Program-made: the position numbers and the translations under genes | The notes under the pieces: model-generated | Database searches by the model: none | Told to the model about the DNA's origin: nothing | The model's input: only the letters and a program-made list of their open reading frames with translations | Shown here: positions 43,403 through 53,894 of the stretch, piece after piece | Numbering within the stretch: the stretch's first letter is position 1 | Layout of the letters: each line of letters begins with the position of its first letter | NCBI RefSeq assembly: GCF_019443505.1 | Contig: NZ_CP080377.1 | Location: forward strand, 2,914,001-2,978,000 | From: Janthinobacterium sp. PAMC25594 | Lineage (GTDB): Bacteria; Pseudomonadota; Gammaproteobacteria; Burkholderiales; Burkholderiaceae_D | DNA length: 64,000 nucleotides | Reading direction: 5' to 3'

Positions 43403-44320
43403 TCATGGATGTTCGCTCTCGGCGTGCACGGCTTCGCGCCGCACCAGGTAAATGCCGCTGCCGATGATGATGGCCGCGCCGATCAGGGTGTATTCGTCGG
43501 GCAAGGCGCGCCACAGCAGCCAGTCCAGGGCCATGCCCCAGGCCAGGGCCGAGTATTCGAACGGCGCCACGCTGGACGCCTTGCCAAAGCGAAATGCCTC
43601 CGTGATGGCCAGCTGGCCCAGGAAGCCGCTGACGGACAAGCCCGCCAACAGCCACCAGTCTTCGCGGCGGATGCTCACCCACTCATGCGCCGACAGGGCC
43701 ACGCCGCCGATGGCCATCATCACCATCAGCCAGAAGACCATGCTTTCGCTGGCGTCCGTGCGGCTCAGGATGCGTCCCGTGACGGCCGAAATGGCGTAGC
43801 AGGCGGCCGAACCCAGCACGGCCAGGCCGGCCAGCGAAAAGAATCCCGAGCCGTCCGGACGCAGCGCCACCAGCACCCCCAGCAGCCCCACGGCGATGGC
43901 GCACCAGCGCGCGACATCGACTTTTTCCTTCAGAATAAAAACCGACAGGACCGTGATCAGCAAGGGCGCGACGAAGAACAGCGCATACGTCTCGGCCAGC
44001 GACATGCGCTTCAAGCCATAGGCGAACAAGGTGATCATCAGCACGCCCAGCGCGCCGCGCAGCAAGTGCAGCGGCCAGCGCACCTTCAGCACGTTCTTGA
44101 AAGCGCCGCGATACAGCAGGTACAGGCACACGAGCGGCAAGGACGACAGGGCACGCAAGGCCGTCACCTGCATGGGCGGATAATGGGCGGACAACAGCTT
44201 CATGGCTGTGTCCATCAGGGAAAACATGGCGACGGCGATCAGCATCACATAGATGCTGCGCAGGTTTTGGTTGCGGGGTAACAGGACAGACTCCGGGCAA
44301 AAGAACGGGACCGTCATCAT
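43403..44320 (-). CDS. EamA/DMT-family inner-membrane transporter
   Basis: 305 residues with about ten hydrophobic helices in two EamA repeats (about 20-145 and 160-295), including the LRALSSLPLV and FEYSALAWGMALDWLLWRALPDE segments. Exports small metabolites in known relatives; substrate unknown. The frame extends to a GTG at 44359, but the ATG at 44320 (MMTVPFF) is the first reasonable start; another start a few codons later is possible. 75 bp upstream of lpxC on the same strand and 74 bp after the XRE regulator. Confidence 0.85.
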   Translation of the reverse strand: MMTVPFFCPESVLLPRNQNLRSIYVMLIAVAMFSLMDTAMKLLSAHYPPMQVTALRALSSLPLVCLYLLYRGAFKNVLKVRWPLHLLRGALGVLMITLFAYGLKRMSLAETYALFFVAPLLITVLSVFILKEKVDVARWCAIAVGLLGVLVALRPDGSGFFSLAGLAVLGSAACYAISAVTGRILSRTDASESMVFWLMVMMAIGGVALSAHEWVSIRREDWWLLAGLSVSGFLGQLAITEAFRFGKASSVAPFEYSALAWGMALDWLLWRALPDEYTLIGAAIIIGSGIYLVRREAVHAESEHP

Positions 44321-44394
44321 GGCGACGGCCGGAGCCAGGACCGGTTGGCAAGGCCACACCGTCAGCCCGATTATAGCAAGCGCGACCGTTTACC

Positions 44395-45168
44395 TTATGA
44401 CACCGGCAACAGCATCACCAGTTTCAAGTCGTGCTGGCGTGCCAGGTGCAAGGTCACCTGATTGAACTCCAGCAGCCCCTGCTGTGCATGCTGGAAGCGG
44501 CGCAATCCCCCATCGCGGCCCTGCACCTGCTGCGCGCCCCACCACTGGCGAAATTCAAGGCTGGCGCCGGCCAGTTCCGCGATCAGGCCGGCCAGCGGCG
44601 CCTGGTCCGCCTGGCGGCCGATATCGGCGCGGAATTCCGCGACCAGCCGCTGCGCCCGTTCGGGCCAGCCGACGACCAGCTCGCGCGCCCCCGCATCCAG
44701 GAACATGAAGCGCAGCTGGTTCGGCGCGTCCCCGTCGCCATGCAGCCAGCCCGTGAACAAGCTGGACGCGGCTCCGTTCCACGCCACGGCATTCCATTCG
44801 CGGTCGAGGATGTACGCGGGCGCGTCGATGGCGGCGACGATGGCTGCCAGCTCGGCGCTAGCGGGTCCTCCGCCCTCGCCTGTGCCGTGGCTGGGGTCAT
44901 GCTTGTCGGCCACCTCGAACAGATAGGCGCGCTCGGCCGCGCTCAGCCGCAGCACCTGCGCCAGGCGAGAAAGCATCTTGGCCGACGCCGACACGGGCCG
45001 CCCCTGCTCCAGCCACGTCAGCCAGGTGGGGCTGACATCGCACAGCTGCGCCAGCTCTTCGCGCCGCAAGCCTGGCGTGCGGCGGCGCCCACCTCCAGGC
45101 AAGCCGGCCATGGCGGGAGTGACGGCTTCGCGCCGGGCGCGAATGAATTCAGCGAGTTTGCTCGACAT
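44395..45168 (-). CDS. XRE-family regulator with MmyB-like ligand-binding domain
   Basis: 257 residues. N-terminal helix-turn-helix (about 30-60: RREELAQLCDVSPTWLTWLEQGR). The middle and C-terminal part (about 100-250) match the MmyB transcription-regulator ligand-binding domain, with APAYILDREWNAVAWN and FLDAGARELVVGWPERAQRLVAEFRAD. Divergent from the methyltransferase with a palindrome in the shared 104-bp region, so it probably controls that gene and itself. Ligand unknown. Confidence 0.88.
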   Translation of the reverse strand: MSSKLAEFIRARREAVTPAMAGLPGGGRRRTPGLRREELAQLCDVSPTWLTWLEQGRPVSASAKMLSRLAQVLRLSAAERAYLFEVADKHDPSHGTGEGGGPASAELAAIVAAIDAPAYILDREWNAVAWNGAASSLFTGWLHGDGDAPNQLRFMFLDAGARELVVGWPERAQRLVAEFRADIGRQADQAPLAGLIAELAGASLEFRQWWGAQQVQGRDGGLRRFQHAQQGLLEFNQVTLHLARQHDLKLVMLLPVS

Positions 45169-45212
45169 GACAGGGATGCATGGTAGTAAATATACCAGTA
45201 TAAGTTATGGTC

Positions 45213-45241
45213 TTGTTACAGGATAATTTTATCCCTATTCT
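45213..45241 (+). promoter_or_regulatory. methyltransferase promoter with embedded palindromic operator
   Basis: TTGTTA (45213-45218), 17 bp, then TATTCT (45236-45241). Inside the spacer lies GGATAA-TT-TTATCC (45221-45234), a 6-bp inverted repeat in the classic repressor position. The divergent XRE protein is the obvious candidate to bind it. Confidence 0.6.
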
Positions 45242-45272
45242 GCAGGAACTCACCCATCAACAGGAGAAAACC

Positions 45273-46040
45273 ATGCAACAGCACGATGTCGTTACCGAAC
45301 AGTTTGGCAAGACGGCGAATGCCTACCTGAGCAGCGCGATCCACGCGCAAGGGGCCGACCTGGTGCTGATGCAGGAGTGCGCGCGCCGCCACAGCAAGCC
45401 GGTGGTACTCGACCTGGGCTGCGGCGCCGGCCACGCCAGCTTCGCCGTCGCTCCCGTGGCCGCATCCGTCGTCGCCTACGACCTGGCGCAACCGATGCTC
45501 GACGTGGTCGACTGCGCCAGGGTGCAGCGCGGCTTGCACAACATCCGCACGCAACAGGGCGATGTGGCCCGGTTACCGTTTGCCGACGCCAGCTTCGACA
45601 TGGTCGTCACGCGCTTTTCCGCGCACCACTGGAACGACGTGGCCGCCGCCCTGGCGGAAGCCTGGCGCGTGCTGCGCCCGAACGGCACGTTATTAGTGGT
45701 CGATATCGTCGCGCCCAAGACGGCCCTGTACGACAGCACCCTGCAGGCGGTGGAAATGCTGCGCGACGCGTCGCACGTGCGCGATTACCGCAGCTGCGAG
45801 TGGGGCGCCAAATTCAATAACGCGGGCTTTACGCACAGTTTGCGCAGCGTGTGGAAGCTGACGATGCAGTTCGACGAGTGGGTGGCGCGCATGCGCACGC
45901 CAGGCGAGAGAGTGGCGGCCATCCGCAACCTGTTCGATGGCGCGCCCGAGGAAGCACGCAGATATTTTGCGCTGCAGGACGATTATTCGTTCAGCATCGA
46001 TGCGGCCATGTTCGAGGCGACCAAGCCGCAGGTACAGTAA
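45273..46040 (+). CDS. class I SAM-dependent methyltransferase
   Basis: 255 residues with SAM motif I VVLDLGCGAGHAS (44-56), motif II DLAQPMLDVV (about 71), GDVARLPFADASFDMVVTRFSAHHW (in pieces, about 95-120) and RVLRPNGTLLVVDIV, the UbiE/Methyltransf_11 pattern. Substrate unknown; related proteins act on small molecules or quinones. The ATG at 45273 has AGGAGA upstream; an in-frame opening at 45207 lies in the promoter. Divergent from the XRE regulator; followed by a strong terminator. Confidence 0.88.
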   Translation: MQQHDVVTEQFGKTANAYLSSAIHAQGADLVLMQECARRHSKPVVLDLGCGAGHASFAVAPVAASVVAYDLAQPMLDVVDCARVQRGLHNIRTQQGDVARLPFADASFDMVVTRFSAHHWNDVAAALAEAWRVLRPNGTLLVVDIVAPKTALYDSTLQAVEMLRDASHVRDYRSCEWGAKFNNAGFTHSLRSVWKLTMQFDEWVARMRTPGERVAAIRNLFDGAPEEARRYFALQDDYSFSIDAAMFEATKPQVQ

Positions 46041-46045
46041 ATGTG

Positions 46046-46073
46046 AAAACGGCGCCGATGGCGCCGTTTTTTA
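46046..46073 (+). terminator. methyltransferase terminator
   Basis: AAAACGGCGCC and GGCGCCGTTTT (46047-46070, inverted) form an 11-bp stem with a short GAT loop followed by T-rich sequence. It starts 6 nt after the methyltransferase stop and ends 6 nt before the IS-interrupted repeat. Confidence 0.9.
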
Positions 46074-46094
46074 TTGCGTAGATACTGTTATCCC

Positions 46095-47277
<1,183 letters not shown>

Positions 47278-47283
47278 AGGGGA

Positions 47284-47289
47284 ATAATA
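47284..47289 (-). promoter_or_regulatory. -10 half of the junction promoter in the IS left end
   Basis: Minus-strand TATTAT, 2 nt inside the core CT at 47293-47292. Predicted start near 47277, at the base of the first bridge-RNA hairpin. Needs the TTGACG of the other end. Confidence 0.65.
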
Positions 47290-47291
47290 CA

Positions 47292-47323
47292 AGGTTGGAT
47301 TAGCGCGCAGCGCGTAATCCAAC
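47292..47323. repeat. REP-type repeat, TTGG variant, interrupted by the IS
   Basis: AGGTTGGATTAGCGCGC followed by AGCGCGTAATCCAAC: a near-perfect hairpin. The missing outer CGT lies at 46077-46079 on the other side of the IS; together they read CGTAGGTTGGATTA..., parallel to CGTAGGTCGGATTA at 42301. So this is the other half of the interrupted target. Confidence 0.85.
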
Positions 47324-47362
47324 AATGCCAGAGCAAACGTGATGCCAATTCCGCACGTCGGC

Positions 47363-47869
47363 TTACGCCAGCTGGCCCAGCAAGGTCTCGGCATTCGACA
47401 CTTCAAACTTGCCGCCCTGCTCGACGTTCAATTGCGTCACGACGCCATTGTCGACCAGCATCGAGTAGCGCTGCGAGCGCGTGCCCATGCCGTGCTTGGA
47501 AAAGTCGGCGTCCAGGCCCAGGGCCTTGCTGTAGGCGGCATTGCCGTCAGCCATCATGCGTACCACGCCCGTGGCTTTCTGGTCGCGGCCCCAGGCACCC
47601 ATCACGAACGCGTCGTTGACGGAGATGCACCAGATTTCATCGACGCCTTTGGCTTTCAGGTCGGCAGCGTGCTGCACATAGCCTGGCACGTGCTGTGCGG
47701 AGCAGGTCGGAGTGTACGCGCCTGGCAGGCCGAAGATGGCGATCTTCTTGCCCTTGACCAGGTCTTGCACGTTGAACGTGTTCGGGCCCAGTGCGCAACC
47801 TTCGGTTTCGCTTTCGATGAATTCGGCCAGGGTGCCTTCTGGCAGGGTGTCGCCGATCTTGATGGTCAT
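47363..47869 (-). CDS. peroxiredoxin, Prx5/AhpE-like redoxin
   Basis: 168 residues. Active-site PGAYTPTCS (49-57) with peroxidatic Cys56, and WCISVND (about 87-93). The Prx5-type ALGPNTF and FGLPGAYTPTC spacing fits the type II peroxiredoxin family that reduces hydrogen peroxide and alkyl peroxides with thioredoxin or glutaredoxin. Starts at 47869 MTIKIGD with GGAGTCAAT upstream; the frame extends to 48001 but that part overlaps the ftsZ terminator. It follows ftsZ, the usual betaproteobacterial position. Confidence 0.92.
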   Translation of the reverse strand: MTIKIGDTLPEGTLAEFIESETEGCALGPNTFNVQDLVKGKKIAIFGLPGAYTPTCSAQHVPGYVQHAADLKAKGVDEIWCISVNDAFVMGAWGRDQKATGVVRMMADGNAAYSKALGLDADFSKHGMGTRSQRYSMLVDNGVVTQLNVEQGGKFEVSNAETLLGQLA

Positions 47870-47998
47870 ATTGACTCCTTGTGTACTGTCGGTTGAGGAT
47901 GCTGCCGGCATGATGCCGACACTGCGCGATAGTATGCCTGACTTGCCGTATTTGTGCAGAAAGTGGCCGGAAAGGCAAAGGAAAAAGTCAAAAAACGG

Positions 47999-48030
47999 CA
48001 AAAAAAACGGCGACCCTCAGGCCGCCGTTA
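47999..48030 (-). terminator. ftsZ terminator
   Basis: On the minus strand AACGGCG (48023-48029) pairs with CGCCGTT (48006-48012) around a short loop and is followed by a long T-run. Located about 24 bp after the ftsZ stop; it separates the dcw cluster from the peroxiredoxin gene. Confidence 0.87.
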
Positions 48031-48052
48031 TCCTTGCTTGCATCAAACCACC

Positions 48053-49261
48053 TTAATCAGCCTGTTTACGCAGGAAGGCAGGAATGTCATACGTTTCCAT
48101 GCCATTCTTTTCCATCGCGCGCACTTGCTCGGAAGCCGATTCGCGGCGCCATACCGCCGGCGCCTTCATGCCGTCGAAACCGGCTGCCGGCGTGGCCACG
48201 CCAACCGTCGTCGTCGCCGCTTGCGCGCTACCCATGGCAGCCGACGGGGTCAGCGGGCTGTTGTGGGTGCCGGTGCGCAGCACTTGCTGCGGTACCAGCT
48301 GGATGTTTTTCTTGGCACGGCCCAGGCCCGTGGCCACCACGGTGACGCGGATGTCGTCGCCCATGGCGTCGTCGTAGGCGATACCTTGCGCGATCGACGC
48401 GTCCGGCGCGGCAAACGCGCGCACGGCAGCCATGACTTCCTTGATCTCTTTACCTTTCAAGCCACGGCTGGCCGTGACGTTGACCAGCACGCCGCGCGCG
48501 CCAGAGAGATCAATGCCGTCCAGCAGCGGCGAAGCGACAGCCTGTTCGGCGGCGATGCGCGCGCGGTCGACGCCGGAAGCGGTCGCCGTACCCATCATGG
48601 CCTTGCCCTGCTCGCCCATGATGGTTTTCACGTCATTGAAGTCGACGTTGATGTGGCCCGGCACGTTGATGATCTCGGCAATGCCGGCCACCGCGTTGTT
48701 GAGCACATCATCGGCGTGCTGCATCCATTCCAGCATGCTTTCGTCCTCGTAGATCTCTTCCAGTTTTTCATTGAGGATGATGATCAGCGAATCGACGTGC
48801 AGCGACAGCTGCTCCAGGCCTTCGTCGGCGATGTCCATGCACTTCTGGCCTTCGTACGAGAAGGGCTTCGATACCACGGCGACCGTCAGCGCGCCCAGTT
48901 CCTTGGCCACTTCGGCCACGATAGGCGCCGCGCCCGTGCCCGTGCCGCCGCCCATGCCGGCAGCGATGAAGACCATGTGCGCGCCGCGCAGCGCGTCGGC
49001 GATGCGCGCGCGCGATTCTTCGGCCAGCTGGCGGCCGACGGCAGGCTTCATGCCGGCGCCCAGGCCGGTATCGCCGATCTGGATGATGTTGTGCGCCTTC
49101 GATGTCGACAGGGCCTGTGCGTCGGTGTTGGCGGCAATGAACTCCACACCCGACATGCCTTTGTTGATCATGTGTTGGACTGCATTGCCACCCGCACCGC
49201 CGACGCCGACGACCTTGATGACGGTACCTATAGCTGTGTTATCGACCATATCGAACTCCAT
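48053..49261 (-). CDS. ftsZ: cell division GTPase FtsZ
   Basis: Tubulin-like GTPase forming the division ring. 402 residues. Tubulin signature GGGTGTG (104-110) in GMGGGTGTGAAPI, N-terminal KVVGVGGAGGNAV (16-28), T7-loop NVDFNDV near 210, and the conserved C-terminal peptide DIPAFLRKQAD that binds FtsA. ATG at 49259-49261 with TAGGAG upstream. The 154-bp gap to ftsA is AT-rich (TATTTTATATTT) and probably holds an ftsZ promoter. Confidence 0.98.
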   Translation of the reverse strand: MEFDMVDNTAIGTVIKVVGVGGAGGNAVQHMINKGMSGVEFIAANTDAQALSTSKAHNIIQIGDTGLGAGMKPAVGRQLAEESRARIADALRGAHMVFIAAGMGGGTGTGAAPIVAEVAKELGALTVAVVSKPFSYEGQKCMDIADEGLEQLSLHVDSLIIILNEKLEEIYEDESMLEWMQHADDVLNNAVAGIAEIINVPGHINVDFNDVKTIMGEQGKAMMGTATASGVDRARIAAEQAVASPLLDGIDLSGARGVLVNVTASRGLKGKEIKEVMAAVRAFAAPDASIAQGIAYDDAMGDDIRVTVVATGLGRAKKNIQLVPQQVLRTGTHNSPLTPSAAMGSAQAATTTVGVATPAAGFDGMKAPAVWRRESASEQVRAMEKNGMETYDIPAFLRKQAD

Positions 49262-49415
49262 GATGTGCTCCTATCAGATGCGGTTTCCAAGCGCCAGGCC
49301 TCATATTGGTAGGAGAACTGGAGATTGAAAACTGCGGTTAAATATAAAATAAAGTTATGTGTGTGTACCTGCGATGCTGCCAAAAAACCTGTGCTGCCGG
49401 GCTTGAAGTACGCCC

Positions 49416-50648
49416 TTAAAAATTGCCCAAAAACCATTCCTTCATGCGCTGCCAGACTGCCTTCACCGAGCCGTCCTGACGCGTCACAATGTGGCCGCGC
49501 AGGTATTGCTTCTTCGCTTCCAGCAGCAGGCCCAATACCGTGGCATAGCGCGGACTGCGCACCACGTCGGCCAGCTGGCCCCGATACTCGGGCGTGCCCA
49601 GGCGCGCCGGTTTCAGGAAAATATCTTCCGCCATTTCCACCATGCCGGGCATGATGGAAGTGCCGCCCGTGAGCACGATGCCCGACGACAGCACGCCTTC
49701 ATAACCGGATTCGCGCACCACCTGGTGCACCATCGCGAACAGCTCCTCGACGCGCGGCTCGATCACTGCCGCCAGCGCCTGGCGCGACAGGTTGCGCGGG
49801 CCGCGGTCGCCCAGGCCAGGCACTTCCAGCGATTCGCCAGGGTCGGCCAGGACCTGCTTGGCCACGCCATAGCGGATCTTGATTTCTTCCGCTTCCGCGG
49901 TCGGGGTACGCAAGGCCATGGCGATGTCGTTGGTGATCTGGTCGCCGGCGATGGGAATGACTGCCGTATGGCGGATCGCGCCATCGGAGAATACCGCCAC
50001 ATCGGTCGTGCCGCCGCCGATGTCGATCAGCACCACGCCCAGTTCCTTCTCGTCGGGCGTGAGCACCGCATCGGCCGACGCCATCGGCTGCAGGATCAGG
50101 TCCGACACTTCCAGGCCGCAGCGGCGCACGCACTTGACGATGTTCTGCACCGCCGACACGGCTCCGGTGACGATATGCACCTTTACTTCCAGGCGGATGC
50201 CGCTCATGCCGATAGGCTCGCGCACATCTTCCTGGCTGTCGACGATGAACTCTTGCGGCACCGTGTGCAGCAATTGCTGATCGGTCGGAATGTTAACCGC
50301 TTTTGCCGTCTCGATGACGCGCGCCACGTCGGTCGCCGTCACTTCCTTGTCCTTGATGGCCACCATGCCGCTGGAATTGAAGCTGCGGATATGGCTGCCC
50401 GCAATGCCCGCGTACACATTGCGGATCTTGCAGTCAGCCATCAGCTCGGCCTCTTCCAGCGCGCGCTGGATGGATTCCACCGTGGCCTCGATATTGACCA
50501 CCACGCCCTTTTTCAGGCCCTTCGATTCGTGCTGGCCCAGCCCGATCACTTCGTGGCGTCCGTCGGACATCACTTCGGCTACCACCGCCACCACTTTCGA
50601 GGTGCCGATGTCGAGGCCGACGATCAGGTTTTTCGCGTCTTTTGTCAT
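49416..50648 (-). CDS. ftsA: cell division protein FtsA
   Basis: Actin-like protein that anchors FtsZ to the membrane. 410 residues: phosphate-1 GLDIGTSKVVAVV (11-23), the 1C subdomain (about 80-165), phosphate-2 VLIDIGGGTTDVAVF near 205, adenosine motif VLTGGTSIMPG near 340 and the C-terminal amphipathic membrane helix VKAVWQRMKEWFLGNF. Follows ftsQ by 42 bp. Start MTKDAKNLI matches relatives. Confidence 0.97.
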   Translation of the reverse strand: MTKDAKNLIVGLDIGTSKVVAVVAEVMSDGRHEVIGLGQHESKGLKKGVVVNIEATVESIQRALEEAELMADCKIRNVYAGIAGSHIRSFNSSGMVAIKDKEVTATDVARVIETAKAVNIPTDQQLLHTVPQEFIVDSQEDVREPIGMSGIRLEVKVHIVTGAVSAVQNIVKCVRRCGLEVSDLILQPMASADAVLTPDEKELGVVLIDIGGGTTDVAVFSDGAIRHTAVIPIAGDQITNDIAMALRTPTAEAEEIKIRYGVAKQVLADPGESLEVPGLGDRGPRNLSRQALAAVIEPRVEELFAMVHQVVRESGYEGVLSSGIVLTGGTSIMPGMVEMAEDIFLKPARLGTPEYRGQLADVVRSPRYATVLGLLLEAKKQYLRGHIVTRQDGSVKAVWQRMKEWFLGNF

Positions 50649-50690
50649 TTCTGTCGCCTACTGTATGGGCTATAAATTAAAATTATTGGG

Positions 50691-51509
50691 TTAAGTCGGT
50701 TTTTTAATCGGACTGCCATTCTTCTTCCTGATCGCCGGCGCCGGCCTGCCATCCTTGCCTTCGGCCGGTATCACCAGGCCGGCGGAACTGAGCGCCAGGC
50801 CATTCTGGTAGCGCATATCGATTGTGTCGATATTCTCCAGCCGGCTCGCCAGCTGCGGGTAGATGCCCACCAGCCGGTCGACCCGCGCCTTCAGGGTCGT
50901 ATGATTCTGCTCGCGCCCCAGCGCCACGCTCATGCCGTTATCCAGTTTCACCGTCCACGCATAGCGGCTCGACAGCGACAGCGATTCAGGCACCATCTTC
51001 AAAGGTGAAAACCACTTTGCCAGCTGCACGTAGGTGGCCAGCACTTCCTTCTCGCTGCCATCGGGGCCGGCGAAGGCAGGCAATTCATGGTCATCTTCGG
51101 CTTCGGCCACATTGGCCGTAAACACGTCGCCCTTGACCGACAGCAGACGTCCATCCTCGCCCCAGGTGCCCAGCGCTTCGTGTTCTTCCAGCGCCACGAT
51201 CAGCTGGTTCGGCCACTCGCGCCGCACGCTGGCACGGCGCACCCAGGGCACCGATTCGAACACGCCGCGCACGCTTTCCAGGTTGGTCGTGAAGAAATTG
51301 CCCTTGATGCGGCCCAACGTGCCGCTGCGCAGGGTCAGGTAATTCACGTGACGCAGACCCTTGTCGTCCACACTTTCCACCTTGATGCTGCGCAGGTCGA
51401 ACATGGGACGCTGCGACACCCACCAGACGCCGGCCGCCACGCATACGACCAGAACCGCGGCCAACAAGCCGTTGGCAGTCGTATTCAGGCTTTTAGCGTC
51501 ATGCCACAT
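50691..51509 (-). CDS. ftsQ: cell division protein FtsQ
   Basis: Bitopic division protein bridging FtsA/FtsZ side and FtsB/FtsL. 272 residues: short cytoplasmic N-terminus, transmembrane segment (about 14-30, LLAAVLVVCVAAGVWWV), POTRA domain beginning FDLRSIKVES (about 37-105) and a beta-rich C-terminal domain with VALEEHEALGTWGEDG. The C-terminus is basic. Starts 1 nt after ddlB ends. Confidence 0.95.
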   Translation of the reverse strand: MWHDAKSLNTTANGLLAAVLVVCVAAGVWWVSQRPMFDLRSIKVESVDDKGLRHVNYLTLRSGTLGRIKGNFFTTNLESVRGVFESVPWVRRASVRREWPNQLIVALEEHEALGTWGEDGRLLSVKGDVFTANVAEAEDDHELPAFAGPDGSEKEVLATYVQLAKWFSPLKMVPESLSLSSRYAWTVKLDNGMSVALGREQNHTTLKARVDRLVGIYPQLASRLENIDTIDMRYQNGLALSSAGLVIPAEGKDGRPAPAIRKKNGSPIKKPT

Positions 51510-51510
51510 A

Positions 51511-52479
51511 TCAGCGCTGTCCCTTGTGCATTTTCAGGCTTGCGCCGGAAACGATTTCCAGGCACAGGTCTTCATAGCAGGTGCCTTCCGCGCGCGCCGC
51601 CATCGGCACGAGCGAGTGGCCCGTCATGCCGGGCGACGTATTCACCTCCAGCAAAAACAGCTTGCTGTCGGCCGCGCGCATCAGCACATCGACCCGTCCC
51701 CAGCCTTCGCAGCCGAGGGCGCGGTACGCTGCCAGGGCGATGCGTTCCATCTCGGCGATGATCGCCGGGTCCAGCTGCGGCGGGCAGAAATACTGCGTAT
51801 CGTCCGTGAAGTACTTGTTCTGGTAATCGTAATTGCCTTGCGGGGCGACGATTTCAATCGGCGGCAGCGCGCGCGCCGCGGCGCCCTTGCCCAGGATCGC
51901 GACGGTAAACTCGCGGCCCTTGATGAATTCCTCGGCCAGCACAGAATCATCGAGACCGGCGGCGATGTCATAGGCCGCCTGGAAGGCCGACGCCTCGTTG
52001 ACCGTCGTGATGCCAATGCTCGAGCCTTCATGCGGCGGCTTGACGATCAGCGGCAAGCCCAGTTGCGCGGCGACCTTCGACAAGTCGGAGCTGTCGTCCA
52101 GCACCGCGTACTTCGGCGTCGGCAGCTGGTGCATCAGCCAGATCATCTTGGTGTAAACCTTGTCCATGCCCACCGAGCAAGCCATCACGCCGCTGCCCGT
52201 GTAGGGAATGCCCAGTTGTTCCAGCGCGCCCTGCAGGCTGCCGTCTTCACCAAAGCGGCCGTGCAGCGCAATGAAGACGCGGTCAAATTTTTCTGCGGCC
52301 AGTTCGGCCAGGCTGCGTTCGCCCGTGTCGAAGCCATGCGCATCCACGCCGTGGCTTTTCAACGCGGCCAACACGCCCGCGCCGGACATCAGCGACACTT
52401 CGCGCTCGGCCGAGCGGCCGCCGAACAGGACGCCGACCTTGCCCAATTGTTTAACGTCGATAGCTGAAGCTTGGTTCAC
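51511..52479 (-). CDS. ddlB: D-alanine-D-alanine ligase
   Basis: Joins two D-Ala for the peptidoglycan stem peptide. 322 residues of the ATP-grasp fold: [21 protein letters not shown] (about 14-34), [13 protein letters not shown] (about 73-85), [16 protein letters not shown] and the metal site [18 protein letters not shown] near 285-302. Adjacent to murC and ftsQ with gaps of one base, a tight cluster. Start [12 protein letters not shown]. Confidence 0.96.
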   Translation of the reverse strand: MNQASAIDVKQLGKVGVLFGGRSAEREVSLMSGAGVLAALKSHGVDAHGFDTGERSLAELAAEKFDRVFIALHGRFGEDGSLQGALEQLGIPYTGSGVMACSVGMDKVYTKMIWLMHQLPTPKYAVLDDSSDLSKVAAQLGLPLIVKPPHEGSSIGITTVNEASAFQAAYDIAAGLDDSVLAEEFIKGREFTVAILGKGAAARALPPIEIVAPQGNYDYQNKYFTDDTQYFCPPQLDPAIIAEMERIALAAYRALGCEGWGRVDVLMRAADSKLFLLEVNTSPGMTGHSLVPMAARAEGTCYEDLCLEIVSGASLKMHKGQR

Positions 52480-52480
52480 G

Positions 52481-53884
52481 TCAGGCCTTTACAGTGTGAG
52501 ATTGATACGTTGTCAGTTGATTCGGGATGCCGCTGATCGAGCCGGCCCCCATGGTCAGCACGACGTCGCCGTCGCGCGCCACGCTCATGATGGTGTCGGC
52601 CATGTCCGTCATGGACTCGACGAAAATCGGTTCGATCTTGCCGCGCGCGCGCAGCGCATGCGCCAATGCGCGGCCGTCGGCGGCGACGATAGGCGCTTCG
52701 CCGGCCGCATACACTTCAGACAGCAGCAGCACGTCGGGCGCACCGAGCACCTTGACGAAATCTTCGAACAGGTCGCGCGTGCGGCTGTAGCGGTGCGGCT
52801 GGAAAGCCAGCACCAGGCGGCGGCCAGGATAGGCGGCGCGCGCGGCGGCCAGGGTGACTTCCGTTTCCACCGGATGGTGGCCGAAATCGTCGACCAGCGC
52901 AAAAGTGCCGCCGCTCGGCAGTGCCACGTCGCCATAGCGCGTGAAGCGCCGGCCCACGCCGGAGAACTCGGCCAGGCCCTGCTGCGTGGCGCTGTCGGCG
53001 ATGCCGATTTCGCGCGCGATGGCGATCGCCGAACAGGCATTCTGCACATTGTGCATGCCGGGCTGGTTCAGCACCACGTCGAGATCGGGATAGCCTTCCT
53101 GCAGCACGGTGAAATGCATTTCCAGTCCCACGGCACGCGCATTGATGGCGCGCACTTCGGCGTCTTCCGCGAAGCCATAGGTGGTGACCGGCTTGGTCAC
53201 GAAGGGGATGATGGCGCGCACATGCGGATCGTCGATGCACAACATGGCGCGGCCATAGAAAGGCAAACGGTGCGTGAACTGCACGAAGGCCTGCTTGAGC
53301 TTTTCGAAGTCGTGCTCGTAAGTGTCCATGTGATCGGCGTCGATATTCGTGATCACTTCGATCATCGGCGTCAGGTTCAGGAACGAGGCGTCCGATTCGT
53401 CCGCTTCGGCCACCAGGTAATCGCCCGAGCCCAGCTTGGCGTTCGCGCCCGCGCTGGTCAGGCGTCCGCCGATGACGAAAGTCGGGTCGAGGCCGCCCTG
53501 CGCCAGCACGGACGCGACCAGGCTGGTGGTCGTCGTCTTGCCGTGCGTGCCCGCGATGGCGATGCCGCGTTTCAAACGCATCAATTCACCGAGCATCACG
53601 GCGCGCGGCACCAGCGGGATCTTGCGCGCGCGCGCGGCCACCACTTCCGGATTGTCTTGCGGGACGGCGCCCGATGTCACCACCGCATCGGCGTCGCCGA
53701 TATTCTCGGCCGCGTGGCCGAGCATGACAGTCGCGCCCAGGCTCGCCAGGCGCTGCGTCGCCGCATTGCTGCCCAGGTCGGAACCCGACACCTTGTAGCC
53801 GAGGTTGACCAGCACTTCGGCGATGCCGCTCATGCCGCTGCCGCCAATGCCGACAAAGTGGATATTGTTTACTTTATGCTTCAC
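52481..53884 (-). CDS. murC: UDP-N-acetylmuramate-L-alanine ligase
   Basis: Adds L-Ala to UDP-MurNAc, first amino acid of the stem. 467 residues: N-terminal [18 protein letters not shown] (8-25), P-loop [12 protein letters not shown] (about 112), EADESDASF and the [13 protein letters not shown]-ligase-like segment. I chose a GTG at 53884 ([10 protein letters not shown]), which has GAGG upstream and leaves a 10-bp gap after murG. An in-frame ATG at 53932 would overlap murG by 38 bp and add residues not typical of MurC. Confidence 0.93.
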   Translation of the reverse strand: MKHKVNNIHFVGIGGSGMSGIAEVLVNLGYKVSGSDLGSNAATQRLASLGATVMLGHAAENIGDADAVVTSGAVPQDNPEVVAARARKIPLVPRAVMLGELMRLKRGIAIAGTHGKTTTTSLVASVLAQGGLDPTFVIGGRLTSAGANAKLGSGDYLVAEADESDASFLNLTPMIEVITNIDADHMDTYEHDFEKLKQAFVQFTHRLPFYGRAMLCIDDPHVRAIIPFVTKPVTTYGFAEDAEVRAINARAVGLEMHFTVLQEGYPDLDVVLNQPGMHNVQNACSAIAIAREIGIADSATQQGLAEFSGVGRRFTRYGDVALPSGGTFALVDDFGHHPVETEVTLAAARAAYPGRRLVLAFQPHRYSRTRDLFEDFVKVLGAPDVLLLSEVYAAGEAPIVAADGRALAHALRARGKIEPIFVESMTDMADTIMSVARDGDVVLTMGAGSISGIPNQLTTYQSHTVKA

Positions 53885-53894
53885 AGAGCTAACC

